Source: Chryseobacterium echinoideorum (GTDB lineage: Bacteria; Bacteroidota; Bacteroidia; Flavobacteriales; Weeksellaceae). From it: a stretch of 54,277 bases of DNA. Of the stretch, positions 1-8,264 are shown one piece after another. The stretch covers positions 1-54,277 of the forward strand of contig NZ_VKNW01000017.1 in assembly GCF_007474535.1 (NCBI RefSeq), written 5' to 3'. Below the pieces are notes generated by a model. That model searched no databases. It was not told where the DNA came from and was given only the letters and a program-made list of their open reading frames with translations. The stretch's first letter is position 1; each line of letters begins with the position of its first letter. The position numbers and the translations under genes were made by a program.

Positions 1-672
1 TCCATTATCATCTTTAAACCTCAATTCTTGTGAAAATATTTTTTTTGCAGTGGCTGTTTTTAGAGTTTTTAAATCGTTAATTATTTTAATTGAACAGTCA
101 ATCCTTTCAGATATTTTTGCCAAGAAAGTTGATATTTTCTCTTGTTCTTGATTAGTTGGTAAACTCAATGAAAGAGAAGCTAACTGACTTGAATATAAAT
201 GCACTACAGAAATGCCTTGAGCCAAATTTGCTATTTCCATTTTCTTCTTGCTGTTCAAATAATAAGATAAAAATACTCCATCATTTTTGGATTTGATAAT
301 ATTCAAGTCTCCTCCTAATGCAATACCTGGCTTCAAAACACAGGAAGCCGTAGCAATATCTATTGTTGTTTCTCCAGATGCTGGGATGATAACATCATTT
401 TCTTCACTTAATACTAAAGCCGATTTATCTACATTAGTTCTAGATTTTATTTCGTTAATGACTTCTCTGTAATGTGTATATAGTTCGCCATATCTTATAC
501 ATTCAGTAATTCCATTTTCTTCAATTTCACTTTTAGAAATCCCTTTTCCTTTTGAAAATGTAGCAATCTCCCCCAACTTCTTCACTTCCCACTCTCCTTC
601 GAACTCAGGAAATCTAAGATTAGGGATTTGCTTTGGGTTATTTGGAACATTTGAATTAAGGATTCTTAAACC
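1..672 (-). CDS. hsdS: Type I restriction specificity subunit HsdS, partial cassette without a start codon
   Basis: HsdS gives a type I restriction-modification complex its DNA target. The minus-strand frame is open from 672 to the window edge. It begins after a TGA at 673-675 and carries a typical HsdS start region (RFPEFEGEWEVKKLGEI), a target-recognition domain, the LPTNQEQEKISTFLAKISERI helix-type motif, and then ELRFKDDNG, which is where the second half of an HsdS normally continues. No ATG, GTG or TTG lies between the stop and the FPEFEGEW motif, so as it stands it cannot be translated in full. A recombinase gene is divergent to it and hsdR follows. I infer a silent cassette that needs recombination for expression. 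The family call is secure; the silent status is inference. Confidence 0.85.
14..26. repeat. 13-bp direct repeat at the inner end of the hsdS cassette
   Basis: The sequence ttaaacctcaatt occurs here, encoding the ELRF of the HsdS conserved region on the minus strand, and again exactly at 666-678 just upstream of the start-less frame. The two copies bracket one target-recognition module, as expected for crossover sites of shuffling hsdS genes. Confidence 0.6.
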
Positions 673-709
673 TCAATTTAAAAGATTTGCAATCCTTAAT
701 CCTCAATTT
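666..709. repeat. Two copies of the hsdS-flanking repeat beside the recombinase gene
   Basis: A perfect second copy of ttaaacctcaatt lies at 666-678. A third copy with one change, ttaatcctcaattt, lies at 696-709. They sit between the start-less hsdS cassette and the tyrosine recombinase gene, so they are plausible recombination sites. The role is inferred from position and repetition only. Confidence 0.5.
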
Positions 710-743
710 CTTTCCTTTGAGATGTTTTAAAAATTAAATAAAA

Positions 744-1670
744 ATGAATAGTAAAAAACAACTCTCAGAAGTCATTGCGCTATGGAAAGCAGACAAAAAA
801 AACTATGTAAAAAAATCAACGTTTTCGGCGTATGTGTTACTCATCGAAAATCATTTATTACCCTCTTTTGGCAATCAATACGAAATTCAGGAAGCCGATG
901 TACAAACTTTTGTGTTGCAAAAATTAGAAGCTGGTTTAAGCCAAAAAACCATCAAAGACATTTTAATCGTCTTGAAAATGGTGCTAAAATTCGGGGCAAA
1001 AAACAAATGGATTGCTTACGAATCCTTCGAAATTCAATATCCTACCATCCGAGAAAGTCAGCAAATAGAAGTGCTTTCAAGAACGCACCAAAAAAAAATA
1101 ATGAATTACATACAAGAGCATTTTACCTTTCGGAATTTAGGTGTTTTAATCTGTTTGTCTTCAGGAATGCGCATTGGAGAAATTTGTGCTTTAACTTGGG
1201 AGGACATTGATACCGACAACGGAGTCATCAGCGTGAACCGCACCATTCAACGAATCTACGTGATAGAAGAAGGAACCCGAAAAACAGAACTCATTTTAGA
1301 CACGCCAAAAACCAAAAATTCCATTCGCGAAATCCCGATGAACCGAGATTTAATTCGACTGATAAAACCCATCAAAAAAATAGTAAATCCTTCTTTTTTT
1401 GTACTCACCAATGATGCTAAACCTACAGAACCTAGAACGTATAGAAGTTTTTACAAAAACTTAATGCGTTATTTAGAAATCCCAGAAATAAAATTTCACG
1501 GATTAAGACATAGTTTCGCCACACGTTGTATCGAAAGCAATTGCGATTACAAAACGGTAAGTGTATTACTCGGACATTCCAACATCAGTACCACTTTAAA
1601 TTTATATGTTCACCCAAATATGGAACAAAAGAAGAAAGCCATTGAGCAGATGTTTAAGACATTGAGATAA
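744..1670 (+). CDS. Tyrosine recombinase/integrase, probable hsdS shuffling enzyme
   Basis: A 308-residue site-specific recombinase. An N-terminal SAM-like arm (about residues 1-100) is followed by the catalytic domain with its expected residues: the first Arg in SSGMRIGEICALTW, the HxxR box in HGLRHSFATR, then His in LLGHSNISTTLNLY and the Tyr nucleophile in that same string. It lies between an hsdS cassette facing away and hsdR reading the same way, the arrangement of recombinases that invert or exchange hsdS target-recognition domains in Bacteroidota. The size fits such enzymes. An alternative is the integrase of the island, since a tRNA operon lies downstream of hsdR. The family is certain; the substrate is inferred. 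Confidence 0.9.
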   Translation: MNSKKQLSEVIALWKADKKNYVKKSTFSAYVLLIENHLLPSFGNQYEIQEADVQTFVLQKLEAGLSQKTIKDILIVLKMVLKFGAKNKWIAYESFEIQYPTIRESQQIEVLSRTHQKKIMNYIQEHFTFRNLGVLICLSSGMRIGEICALTWEDIDTDNGVISVNRTIQRIYVIEEGTRKTELILDTPKTKNSIREIPMNRDLIRLIKPIKKIVNPSFFVLTNDAKPTEPRTYRSFYKNLMRYLEIPEIKFHGLRHSFATRCIESNCDYKTVSVLLGHSNISTTLNLYVHPNMEQKKKAIEQMFKTLR

Positions 1671-1675
1671 GTTCT

Positions 1676-1757
1676 AAATTATGAATTGGGAGAATATTTT
1701 ATTTTACTAAATTTGTAAGTAGTTGAAAAACCATAATAACCTCCTAATTCATAATTA
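1676..1757. repeat. Imperfect 17-bp inverted repeat between recombinase gene and hsdR
   Basis: The arm at 1676-1692 (aaattatgaattgggag) matches the reverse complement of 1741-1757 at 15 of 17 positions, with 48 bases between. The right arm ends two bases before the TTG start of hsdR. It could be an mRNA hairpin controlling hsdR translation, a recombination site, or part of a terminator for the recombinase gene. Confidence 0.5.
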
Positions 1758-1759
1758 TT

Positions 1760-4630
1760 TTGAGTAAACAATCAGAACATATATTGGAAGAACAACTGTT
1801 AATCCAACTTCAAAAAATAGGGTATCAATATGTTTCCATAAAAGATGAAAAAGCTTTATTGGTAAACCTTAAAACACAATTAGAAAAGCACAATCATATC
1901 CAATTTACTGACAGTGAATTTGAGAAAGTTCTAAATATTCTCAACAAAGGTTCTGTCTTTGAAAAAGCCAAACTACTAAGAGAAAAGAAACATCATATCA
2001 TTCGTGATAATGGTGATAACCTATATTTTGAGTTTTTGAATGTAGAACACTGGTGTCAAAACGAATATCAGGTAACCAACCAGATTACGCAAGAAGGAAA
2101 ATATGAAAACCGTTACGATGTGACGCTGTTGATTAATGGATTACCATTGGTTCAAATAGAATTGAAACGTAGAGGATTGGAAATGAAGGAAGCGTTCAAT
2201 CAAATCAATCGTTATCAAAAGCACAGTTTTGGTGCAGGAAAAGGTTTGTTTCATTTTGTGCAATTGTTTATTATCAGTAACGGTGTAAATACCAAATATT
2301 TCAGCAACTTTGGTTTGCATCCGCAAGAATTTTTACAAACTTTTCATTGGACAGATGAGGAGAACAAACCACTTAATAATCTGTTGGAAGAGTTTACAGA
2401 TGCGTTTTTAGAGCCTTGTCACATCAGTAAAATGATTTGTAAATACATTGTCCTGAATGAAACCGCTAAAGCCTTGATGGTGCTTCGCCCATATCAATAT
2501 TACGCCGTAGAAAGCATTATCAAAAAAGTAAAAGAAAACGAAATTCTGAACGGTTATAACATTGATAAGAACGGCTACATTTGGCATACAACGGGAAGTG
2601 GAAAAACATTAACTAGCTTCAAAGCCAGCCAGATTTTATCTAAAATTCCTGCTATTAAAAAAGTGGTTTTTGTGGTGGATAGAAAAGATTTGGATTATCA
2701 AACCAATCAGGAATATGATAAATTCAGCAAAGGTTCGGTAAGTTCTGCCACCAATACCGATGATTTAATCAAGAAGTTTAACGACCCGAATGTTCGCATT
2801 ATTGTTACCACCATTCAGAAACTGAACAACGCTATTTCGGGCAGAAATTTATTGAAAATGAAATCAATTCAGAACGAAAGAATGGTTTTTATTTTTGACG
2901 AATGTCATCGTTCGCAATTTGGGGATACGCATAAAAACATTGTCAGTTATTTTACCAATATTCAACTGTTTGGCTTTACAGGAACACCTATTTTAGCAGA
3001 AAACGCAAACGGCGAAAAAACCACAGCAAGTTTGTTTGGAAAATGCTTGCATAAATATGTGATTACCGATGCTATTCGAGATGAAAATGTGTTGAAATTT
3101 TCGGTAGAATACATTCAAACCTTCAAGCAGAAAGAACAAATTATTGATTTGAAAGTAGAGCAAATCAACGAAACAGAAGTTTTTGAAGCACCTGAACGTA
3201 AAGAAGCCATTGTAGATTATATCATTCTACATCACGATCAAAAAACACAAAGCAGAAAATTCTGTGCAATGATGTGTGTGCAAGATATTGATGCGGTGAT
3301 TCAGTACTATGAAATTTTCAAACGCAAAAAACAAAACGGAAAACATAATTTAAAACTTGCCACCATTTTTAGTTTTGGTCAAAATGAAGACGAAATGGAA
3401 GACGCAACTTCTTCTCAACTCGCTATGGTTGCAGAAGACCAAGCAGAATATGGCAATCCAAAGCCACATCGTAGAGAAGTTTTAGAACATTATGTAGAAG
3501 ATTTTAATGAACTATTTGGAGAAAAACACAACATCAAAGACACCGAAAGCTTTTACAATTATTACAATGCTGTTGCCAAAAAATCGAAGCAAAACGAAAC
3601 GGATATTTTGTTAGTCGCCAATATGTTTTTGACAGGTTTCGACAGCAAACATCTGAACACATTGTATGTAGATAAAAATTTACAATATCACGGATTGATA
3701 CAAGCATTCAGTAGAACCAATCGGATTTTAGATAAGAACAAAACACAAGGAAATATCGTTTGTTTCCGAAATTTAAAAGATAAAACAGACGAAGCCATTG
3801 CGTTATTCAGCAACAAAGAAGCAATTGATGAAATTATTGTAGAGCCTTATGAAAAATATGTAGAGCAATTTAATGAAGCAGTAGAAAAATTATTAACCAT
3901 TGTTCCGGAAGTGAAATCGGTGGACGGATTGTTTACCGAAGAAGATCAGTTGCAGTTTATTTTGGCGTTCCGTAACTTAATGCGTTTGCACAAAAAAATG
4001 AGCCATTACACCGAATTTACTTGGGAGGATTTGCAAATGGAAGAGCAGCTTTTTGCTGATTATACCAGTAAATATCTTGATCTAAAAGAAAAAATTGGTC
4101 CTCATTCTTCACCAGAAAAAACATCAATTCTGAATGATATTGATTTTGAATTGGAACTAATAAGGCGTGATACCATTAATGTAACCTACATTGTTCAGTT
4201 ATTGATTAATTTGAAGTCAAAACACAGTAAAAAAGACAAAGAAAGTATTGAAAAAGATATTTTCAACTTACTAAACACAGATGTTTCACTAAGAAGCAAA
4301 AGAGCGTTAATTGAAAAATTTATTCAAGAAAATTTGCCATATATTGAAGATACAGACACTATATCGGAAGAGTTTGAAAAATTCTGGAGCGTTGAACAAG
4401 AAAAAGCACTCAAAGAATTAATCGAAACAGAAAATTTAACGAAAGAAAAAACAGAAAGGTTAATAGAAAACTATCTTTTTACAGAACGAGAGCCCATACG
4501 TCAAGAAATTTTGGATTTAAGAAATGAGGGAAGACCAAGTGTTTTACAATCTAAAGAAATCGGAGACAGAATCTTACATAAAATAATCAGTTTTGTAGAT
4601 ACTTTTGTGAATGGAATATCTGGGAATTAA
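1760..4630 (+). CDS. hsdR: Type I restriction enzyme, R (motor and nuclease) subunit HsdR
   Basis: A 956-residue subunit that translocates and cuts DNA in the HsdRMS complex. In order: an N-terminal PD-(D/E)xK nuclease domain with QIELKRRG near residue 135; the helicase core with Walker A HTTGSGKT near 277, DECH box IFDECHRSQFG, motif III FTGTP, and motif VI QAFSRTNRIL near 655; then a helical C-terminal region for complex assembly. The start is TTG, chosen because no ATG lies at the expected N-terminus; an inverted repeat ends just before it. hsdM and a complete hsdS are not in the window and probably lie to the left. Nothing indicates inactivation. Confidence 0.95.
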   Translation: MSKQSEHILEEQLLIQLQKIGYQYVSIKDEKALLVNLKTQLEKHNHIQFTDSEFEKVLNILNKGSVFEKAKLLREKKHHIIRDNGDNLYFEFLNVEHWCQNEYQVTNQITQEGKYENRYDVTLLINGLPLVQIELKRRGLEMKEAFNQINRYQKHSFGAGKGLFHFVQLFIISNGVNTKYFSNFGLHPQEFLQTFHWTDEENKPLNNLLEEFTDAFLEPCHISKMICKYIVLNETAKALMVLRPYQYYAVESIIKKVKENEILNGYNIDKNGYIWHTTGSGKTLTSFKASQILSKIPAIKKVVFVVDRKDLDYQTNQEYDKFSKGSVSSATNTDDLIKKFNDPNVRIIVTTIQKLNNAISGRNLLKMKSIQNERMVFIFDECHRSQFGDTHKNIVSYFTNIQLFGFTGTPILAENANGEKTTASLFGKCLHKYVITDAIRDENVLKFSVEYIQTFKQKEQIIDLKVEQINETEVFEAPERKEAIVDYIILHHDQKTQSRKFCAMMCVQDIDAVIQYYEIFKRKKQNGKHNLKLATIFSFGQNEDEMEDATSSQLAMVAEDQAEYGNPKPHRREVLEHYVEDFNELFGEKHNIKDTESFYNYYNAVAKKSKQNETDILLVANMFLTGFDSKHLNTLYVDKNLQYHGLIQAFSRTNRILDKNKTQGNIVCFRNLKDKTDEAIALFSNKEAIDEIIVEPYEKYVEQFNEAVEKLLTIVPEVKSVDGLFTEEDQLQFILAFRNLMRLHKKMSHYTEFTWEDLQMEEQLFADYTSKYLDLKEKIGPHSSPEKTSILNDIDFELELIRRDTINVTYIVQLLINLKSKHSKKDKESIEKDIFNLLNTDVSLRSKRALIEKFIQENLPYIEDTDTISEEFEKFWSVEQEKALKELIETENLTKEKTERLIENYLFTEREPIRQEILDLRNEGRPSVLQSKEIGDRILHKIISFVDTFVNGISGN

Positions 4631-4676
4631 AAACGAATTACTAAAAAGCCACCCTTTTAGCCACCCCTAAAAAACA

Positions 4677-4712
4677 AAAACGCTGAAAATCAACAGATTA
4701 ACAGCGTTTTTT
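4677..4712. terminator. Bidirectional terminator between hsdR and the tRNA operon
   Basis: The arms aaaaacgctg and cagcgttttt form a hairpin with A-rich and T-rich flanks on both strands, so it can end hsdR transcription from the left and the tRNA operon from the right. Confidence 0.8.
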
Positions 4713-4713
4713 G

Positions 4714-4797
4714 TACCCCAGACGGGACTTGAACCCGTACGTCCTTGCGGACACAGGATTTTAAGTCCTGCGTGTCTACCAATTCCACCACCAGGGC
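4714..4797 (-). tRNA. tRNA-Leu (anticodon TAA)
   Basis: The minus strand folds as a class II tRNA with 5' gccctgg acceptor, a D arm, anticodon stem caggA/Tcctg around loop cTTAAAA (anticodon TAA), a long variable arm and the T loop ggttcaagtcc. No CCA is encoded. It is the last gene of a three-tRNA operon. Its 3' end faces the hsd island, which is the usual side for island integration. Confidence 0.93.
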
Positions 4798-4803
4798 ATG
4801 GTG

Positions 4804-4879
4804 TGGAGCGAAAAACGGGATTCGAACCCGCGACCCCAACCTTGGCAAGGTTGTGCTCTACCAGCTGAGCTATTTTCGC
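4804..4879 (-). tRNA. tRNA-Gly (anticodon GCC)
   Basis: Cloverleaf with acceptor gcgaaaa pairing to ttttcgc, anticodon arm caacc-ttGCCaa-ggttg and T loop ggttcgaatcc. The CCA end is encoded (4804-4806), unlike the neighbouring Leu genes. Middle gene of the operon. Confidence 0.95.
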
Positions 4880-4886
4880 AAACTTG

Positions 4887-4968
4887 TGCGGATGAAGGGA
4901 CTCGAACCCCCACGCCTCACGGCACCAGATCCTAAGTCTGGCGTGGCTACCAATTACACCACATCCGC
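4887..4968 (-). tRNA. tRNA-Leu (anticodon TAG)
   Basis: Class II cloverleaf with acceptor gcggatg/catccgc, anticodon arm ccaga-ctTAGga-tctgg, long variable arm and T loop ggttcgagtcc. First gene of the operon, about 45 bases downstream of a strong consensus promoter. Confidence 0.95.
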
Positions 4969-5014
4969 ATGGTTACTGAAATATTTTAAAGAACTTCTTT
5001 CGTTTTTGTGAGTG

Positions 5015-5044
5015 CAAATATAGGGCAATTATTTGTAATTGCAA
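5015..5044 (-). promoter_or_regulatory. Bacteroidota-type promoter of the tRNA operon
   Basis: On the minus strand, TTG (5042-5044) is followed after 19 bases by TATATTTG (5015-5022). This is a perfect match to the -33 TTG / -7 TAnnTTTG consensus of this phylum, pointing at the Leu-Gly-Leu operon. Confidence 0.8.
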
Positions 5045-5142
5045 GAATTATTTTTAAAAAAAAATAAATTTTTCTAAAAATTGTTTGAAACCATTTTTTT
5101 TAAATTTCATTTTATTACTTTTACACAGTTAATATTTATGAT

Positions 5143-5520
5143 ATGGAATTACAAGGAACGATAAAGAAAATCTCTGAAACACAAACATTTGCAAGCGGTT
5201 TTCAGAAAAAGGAAATGGTTATTCTTACACAAGAACAGTATCCTCAGCCGATTAACATCGAATTTTTACAGGATAAAATAAATTTACTGGATTCTTTAAA
5301 AGAAGGTGAAAATGTAAAGGTAGGAATCAATATCAGAGGTAGAGAATGGGTTTCTCCACAAGGCGAAACAAAATATTTCAACTCTATTACGGGATGGAGA
5401 GTAGAAAAAGTTATAGACAACGGATCAGAACCTACACAAGCTTCGCCTTCCCAATCTGCGGCACCGGTTTCTAACGAGAATCCTTTTGCGAATGATGACG
5501 ATGATGATTTACCATTCTAA
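5143..5520 (+). CDS. DUF3127 OB-fold-like protein with SSB-type acidic tail
   Basis: A 125-residue protein conserved in Flavobacteriia. Residues 1-88 (MELQGTIKKISETQTFASGF onwards, with GREWVSPQGETKYFNSITGW) match the DUF3127 family as I know it and suggest a small beta-barrel. After a Ser/Pro/Ala linker it ends ANDDDDDLPF. That tail resembles the C-terminal peptide of single-stranded DNA-binding proteins, the docking site for repair and replication proteins. Single gene with its own terminator, downstream of the divergent tRNA operon. The function is not established; a nucleic-acid role is inferred from the tail. Confidence 0.85.
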   Translation: MELQGTIKKISETQTFASGFQKKEMVILTQEQYPQPINIEFLQDKINLLDSLKEGENVKVGINIRGREWVSPQGETKYFNSITGWRVEKVIDNGSEPTQASPSQSAAPVSNENPFANDDDDDLPF

Positions 5521-5540
5521 TCAAAAAATAAATCTTAATA

Positions 5541-5571
5541 AAAATCCTGCTTTTAAAAGGCAGGATTTTTT
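5541..5571 (+). terminator. Rho-independent terminator after the DUF3127 gene
   Basis: Stem aaaatcctgc/gcaggatttt with loop ttttaaaag and a T tract. It ends only 7 bases before the aat start, so the hairpin also lies in the aat translation-start region. Confidence 0.85.
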
Positions 5572-5577
5572 CTGCGA

Positions 5578-6219
5578 ATGGTAAGACTTAACAAAAACGA
5601 AATCTCATTCCCGGATCCGGCAAAATATGACGGTCATGAAGGCATTATTGCTTTCGGCGGAGATTTATCTGTAGAAAGAATCTGGTTTGCGTATCAAAAT
5701 GGTATTTTTCCATGGTTTAATCCTGACGAAGAAATTCTATGGTGGTGTCCTGATCCAAGATTTGTTTTATTTCCGAATGAGCTGAAAGTATCGAAATCAA
5801 TGCAAAAGATTTTAAACAGAAATATTTTTACTATTACTGAAAATCAAAACTTTGACGAAGTTATATACAATTGCAGTATTATAAGAAGAAAGGACCAGGA
5901 CGGAACATGGCTTTCTGAGGAGCTTATGAATTCCTTCAGGCAACTGCATCGTTATGGCCTGGCAAAAAGTGTAGAAGTCTGGATGGAAGGCAATCTTGTT
6001 GGCGGACTTTATGGCCTGCAGGTTGGTAATGTTTTTTGTGGAGAAAGTATGTTTTCTAAAGTAAGCAATGCATCAAAAGCAGGCTTTATACATTTCGTGC
6101 AACAACACAAAAACGATTTCACCTTAATAGACTGCCAGTCTCATACTCATCATCTTGAAAGTTTGGGCGCAAGAATGATTTCAAAGACAGATTTTTTAAA
6201 AATTTTACATCAGCACTGA
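5578..6219 (+). CDS. aat: Leucyl/phenylalanyl-tRNA--protein transferase
   Basis: Adds Leu or Phe to proteins with N-terminal Arg or Lys, marking them for ClpS/ClpAP degradation (N-degron pathway), in the cytoplasm. The 213 residues show the family signature: GIIAFGGDLSVERIWFAYQN, GIFPWF, ILWWCPDPRFVLFP, the GLYGLQVGNVFCGESMFS core and LIDCQSHTHHLESLGARMI near the end. The length is normal. The ATG follows the upstream terminator by 7 bases with no recognisable Shine-Dalgarno sequence, which is common in this phylum. Downstream lies IS debris. Confidence 0.95.
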   Translation: MVRLNKNEISFPDPAKYDGHEGIIAFGGDLSVERIWFAYQNGIFPWFNPDEEILWWCPDPRFVLFPNELKVSKSMQKILNRNIFTITENQNFDEVIYNCSIIRRKDQDGTWLSEELMNSFRQLHRYGLAKSVEVWMEGNLVGGLYGLQVGNVFCGESMFSKVSNASKAGFIHFVQQHKNDFTLIDCQSHTHHLESLGARMISKTDFLKILHQH

Positions 6220-6375
6220 AAATGAATTCAGAAATGTAAATGTAATCTTTAATAGAAATGACAAAATACTTTTCTTCTTTTGATATTTTTCGGAGTATAA
6301 TACTCCCCCAAATTAAGACCGTAATTTAAGATATGAAATTAACGAAAAAAAATTAATTTTAAAATCAAATAATTT

Positions 6376-6823
6376 ATGTCAACAAGGAGAAAATTCAGTA
6401 AAGAATTCAAATCAAAAGTAGTTTTGGAAGCGTTGAAGAAACGCACTACCATAGAGGAAATCGCCAAGAAATACGAGTTACAGCACTCTCAAATCAGTCT
6501 TTGAAAATCCCAGACATTAAGTAATTTTGGGAATTTTTTTCAGGCAGAAATTTCAAATGAAAAAGAAAAATCCATCGACATAGAAAAACTTTATGCCCAA
6601 ATTGGACAGCTAAAAGTAGAGAAAGATTTTCTAAAAAAAACTTGAGGTGATGCCTTTACAAGAACGTAGAGAACGCATTGATGAAAATGATAAATCATTG
6701 ACTATCAGTAAACAATTCAATTTACTATCCATTCACAGAAGCGAATTGTACTATAAACCGAATGTAGAAAAAGAAGAAAATTTGAAGATTATGGAATTGC
6801 TTGAGAAAGAATATTTAGCTTAA
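6376..6823 (+). mobile_element. Remnant of an IS3-family insertion sequence
   Basis: OrfA starts at 6376 (MSTRRKFSKEFKSKVVLEAL, a helix-turn-helix of the IS3 type). It has an in-frame TGA at 6502-6504 where Trp is expected (QISL-stop-KS), then reads on through the leucine-zipper-like part to a second stop. OrfB begins near 6649 (MPLQERRERIDENDKSLTIS) but stops after about 57 residues at the junction with the effector array, so the DDE catalytic domain is gone. The element is dead. Its right end merges with a truncated copy of the effector C-terminal domain, so it took part in the loss of that gene's 3' end and its immunity gene. Confidence 0.8.
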
Positions 6824-6875
6824 ACTATCCTTCATTCTAACAAGAGGGACTTTTCCTTGCCCTTTAGAATATTTT

Positions 6876-8264
6876 CTATAGCCATACCTTGTACCCGAGA
6901 CACAGATGTCCCCATTTGAATCCATTATTCCTTCTATCTACGGTAAACCAATCCACAATACATATTTCATGTTCGTTTTTATCTTTATCATGATAAACAT
7001 ATTTATATCTTTGTTTGTATTCTTCTTTAATAGTTTTGGGGATATGCTTTTCTATTGTTCCATTCTCATAGATATGATAAGTTATAATATCTTTTGCATT
7101 AAGTATTGCGGGAGTAATAGATGCTCCACAACCAAATTCATTTTCTTTCAATCCTAATCCTTTAGTATACACTTCTTGAGCTACCATTGCTATTTCCCAA
7201 ACATAAGTATTTCCATTAGGATTTGTTGGTTTTTTATATTTTATCGTTTTACCTCTACTATTTACTTTCGTTGCCCATTCCCATTCTCCTTCTTCTTTAA
7301 AGAATAATGGGTTACTTCTATAAGCAGCTCCATGTAATACAACATAGTCTTTTTCACTACCGTGTCCACAAGCACTAGGATATAATACTGCTAAATACAA
7401 ATCCGCCAATGTTTTAAATTTAGCTTTCTTTTTCATTAAATGTTTTTCAACATAATCCATTTGTTCTATAAAAAACATTTTAACTAGTTTTTCTTGTGTA
7501 GTTCCTACATCTGTTGCTGCTCCTACACCAAATTGTATGAGACCAACATAACCAACTCCATTGTCTATTGATGGACTGAAAGTCTCTGCTGTTTCCAACG
7601 CAATTACCGTCATTAACCAATTAGGATCAACTCCCAAATTATTTGCAACCTCAACAACTTTTTTTCTTTCATTACATCCAATTTTTTTACCACAAACCAA
7701 ATTATTCTGTTGGCAAACACAAGCTCCATTACCATTTTGCACCGTATCACTTCCCACCGTAACCGCACCTACATAACTTGCTACTTTCAACAAGTCACTT
7801 TGTGGGGTAAGTACAGTGGAGCATAATGTGCTACTATCACTGCCATCCAATAATTCATTGTCATCTTTATCATAAATGACAGCATAGTATTTCTTTGTCT
7901 TTTTATTTTGTTTGGCATCTTTTAACTTGCCCCAATTGATTTCTGCTACCAATGTGCCATCTTCCTTTACGGTTTCGGTTACTTCAAGTTCTTTACATTC
8001 CTTATCTATTGACCAATTGATATCCTCAAAGATCTTTACTTTCAGTTTTGTATCTTTCGGATACGTTGTGTTGGCATATACCCAACTTATGATGTCATAA
8101 TCTACAGGATTGTGCCTTGCTCTTCCATCCTTATCTCCTATTATTGCACGGTAAACTTCTTCTTCATTATTAACTGTAAGATGTTTTTGAGTGTCTTTCT
8201 TTTCGGTAACATCTGTTAAAGAGGTATTAAAACCAATGAGTTTGGCTTTGGCATATAATTTCAC
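6876..8264 (-). pseudogene. Effector A, downstream part: lysozyme-like domain with broken C-terminus
   Basis: The frame opens with MKLYAKAKLIGFNTSLTDVT and contains an Ig-like block, the link NGACVCQQNNLVCG, then a lysozyme/transglycosylase-like domain with the probable catalytic Glu in IALETAETFSPS and the GLIQF motif, followed by the linker AKDIITYHIYENGTIEKHIP. Effector B (9972-11962) carries near-identical flanking blocks around a divergent lysozyme domain. After DRRNNG a deletion of about 90 bases relative to B shifts the frame, giving a spurious end, and the IS3 remnant removes the rest. The natural N-terminus is in the upstream frame (8227-8883), separated by a missing AT pair. Peptidoglycan-attacking secreted effector by inference; surely not intact. 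Confidence 0.7.

Noticed and set aside
4745..5011. Open frame of 88 codons across the tRNA cluster
   Set aside because: It runs through three tRNA genes on the opposite strand; the apparent protein is only translated tRNA sequence.
6906..7157. Plus-strand membrane-protein-like frame, with a similar one at 10599-10871
   Set aside because: Both are the antisense of the conserved effector linker; their similarity comes from the duplicated minus-strand coding block.
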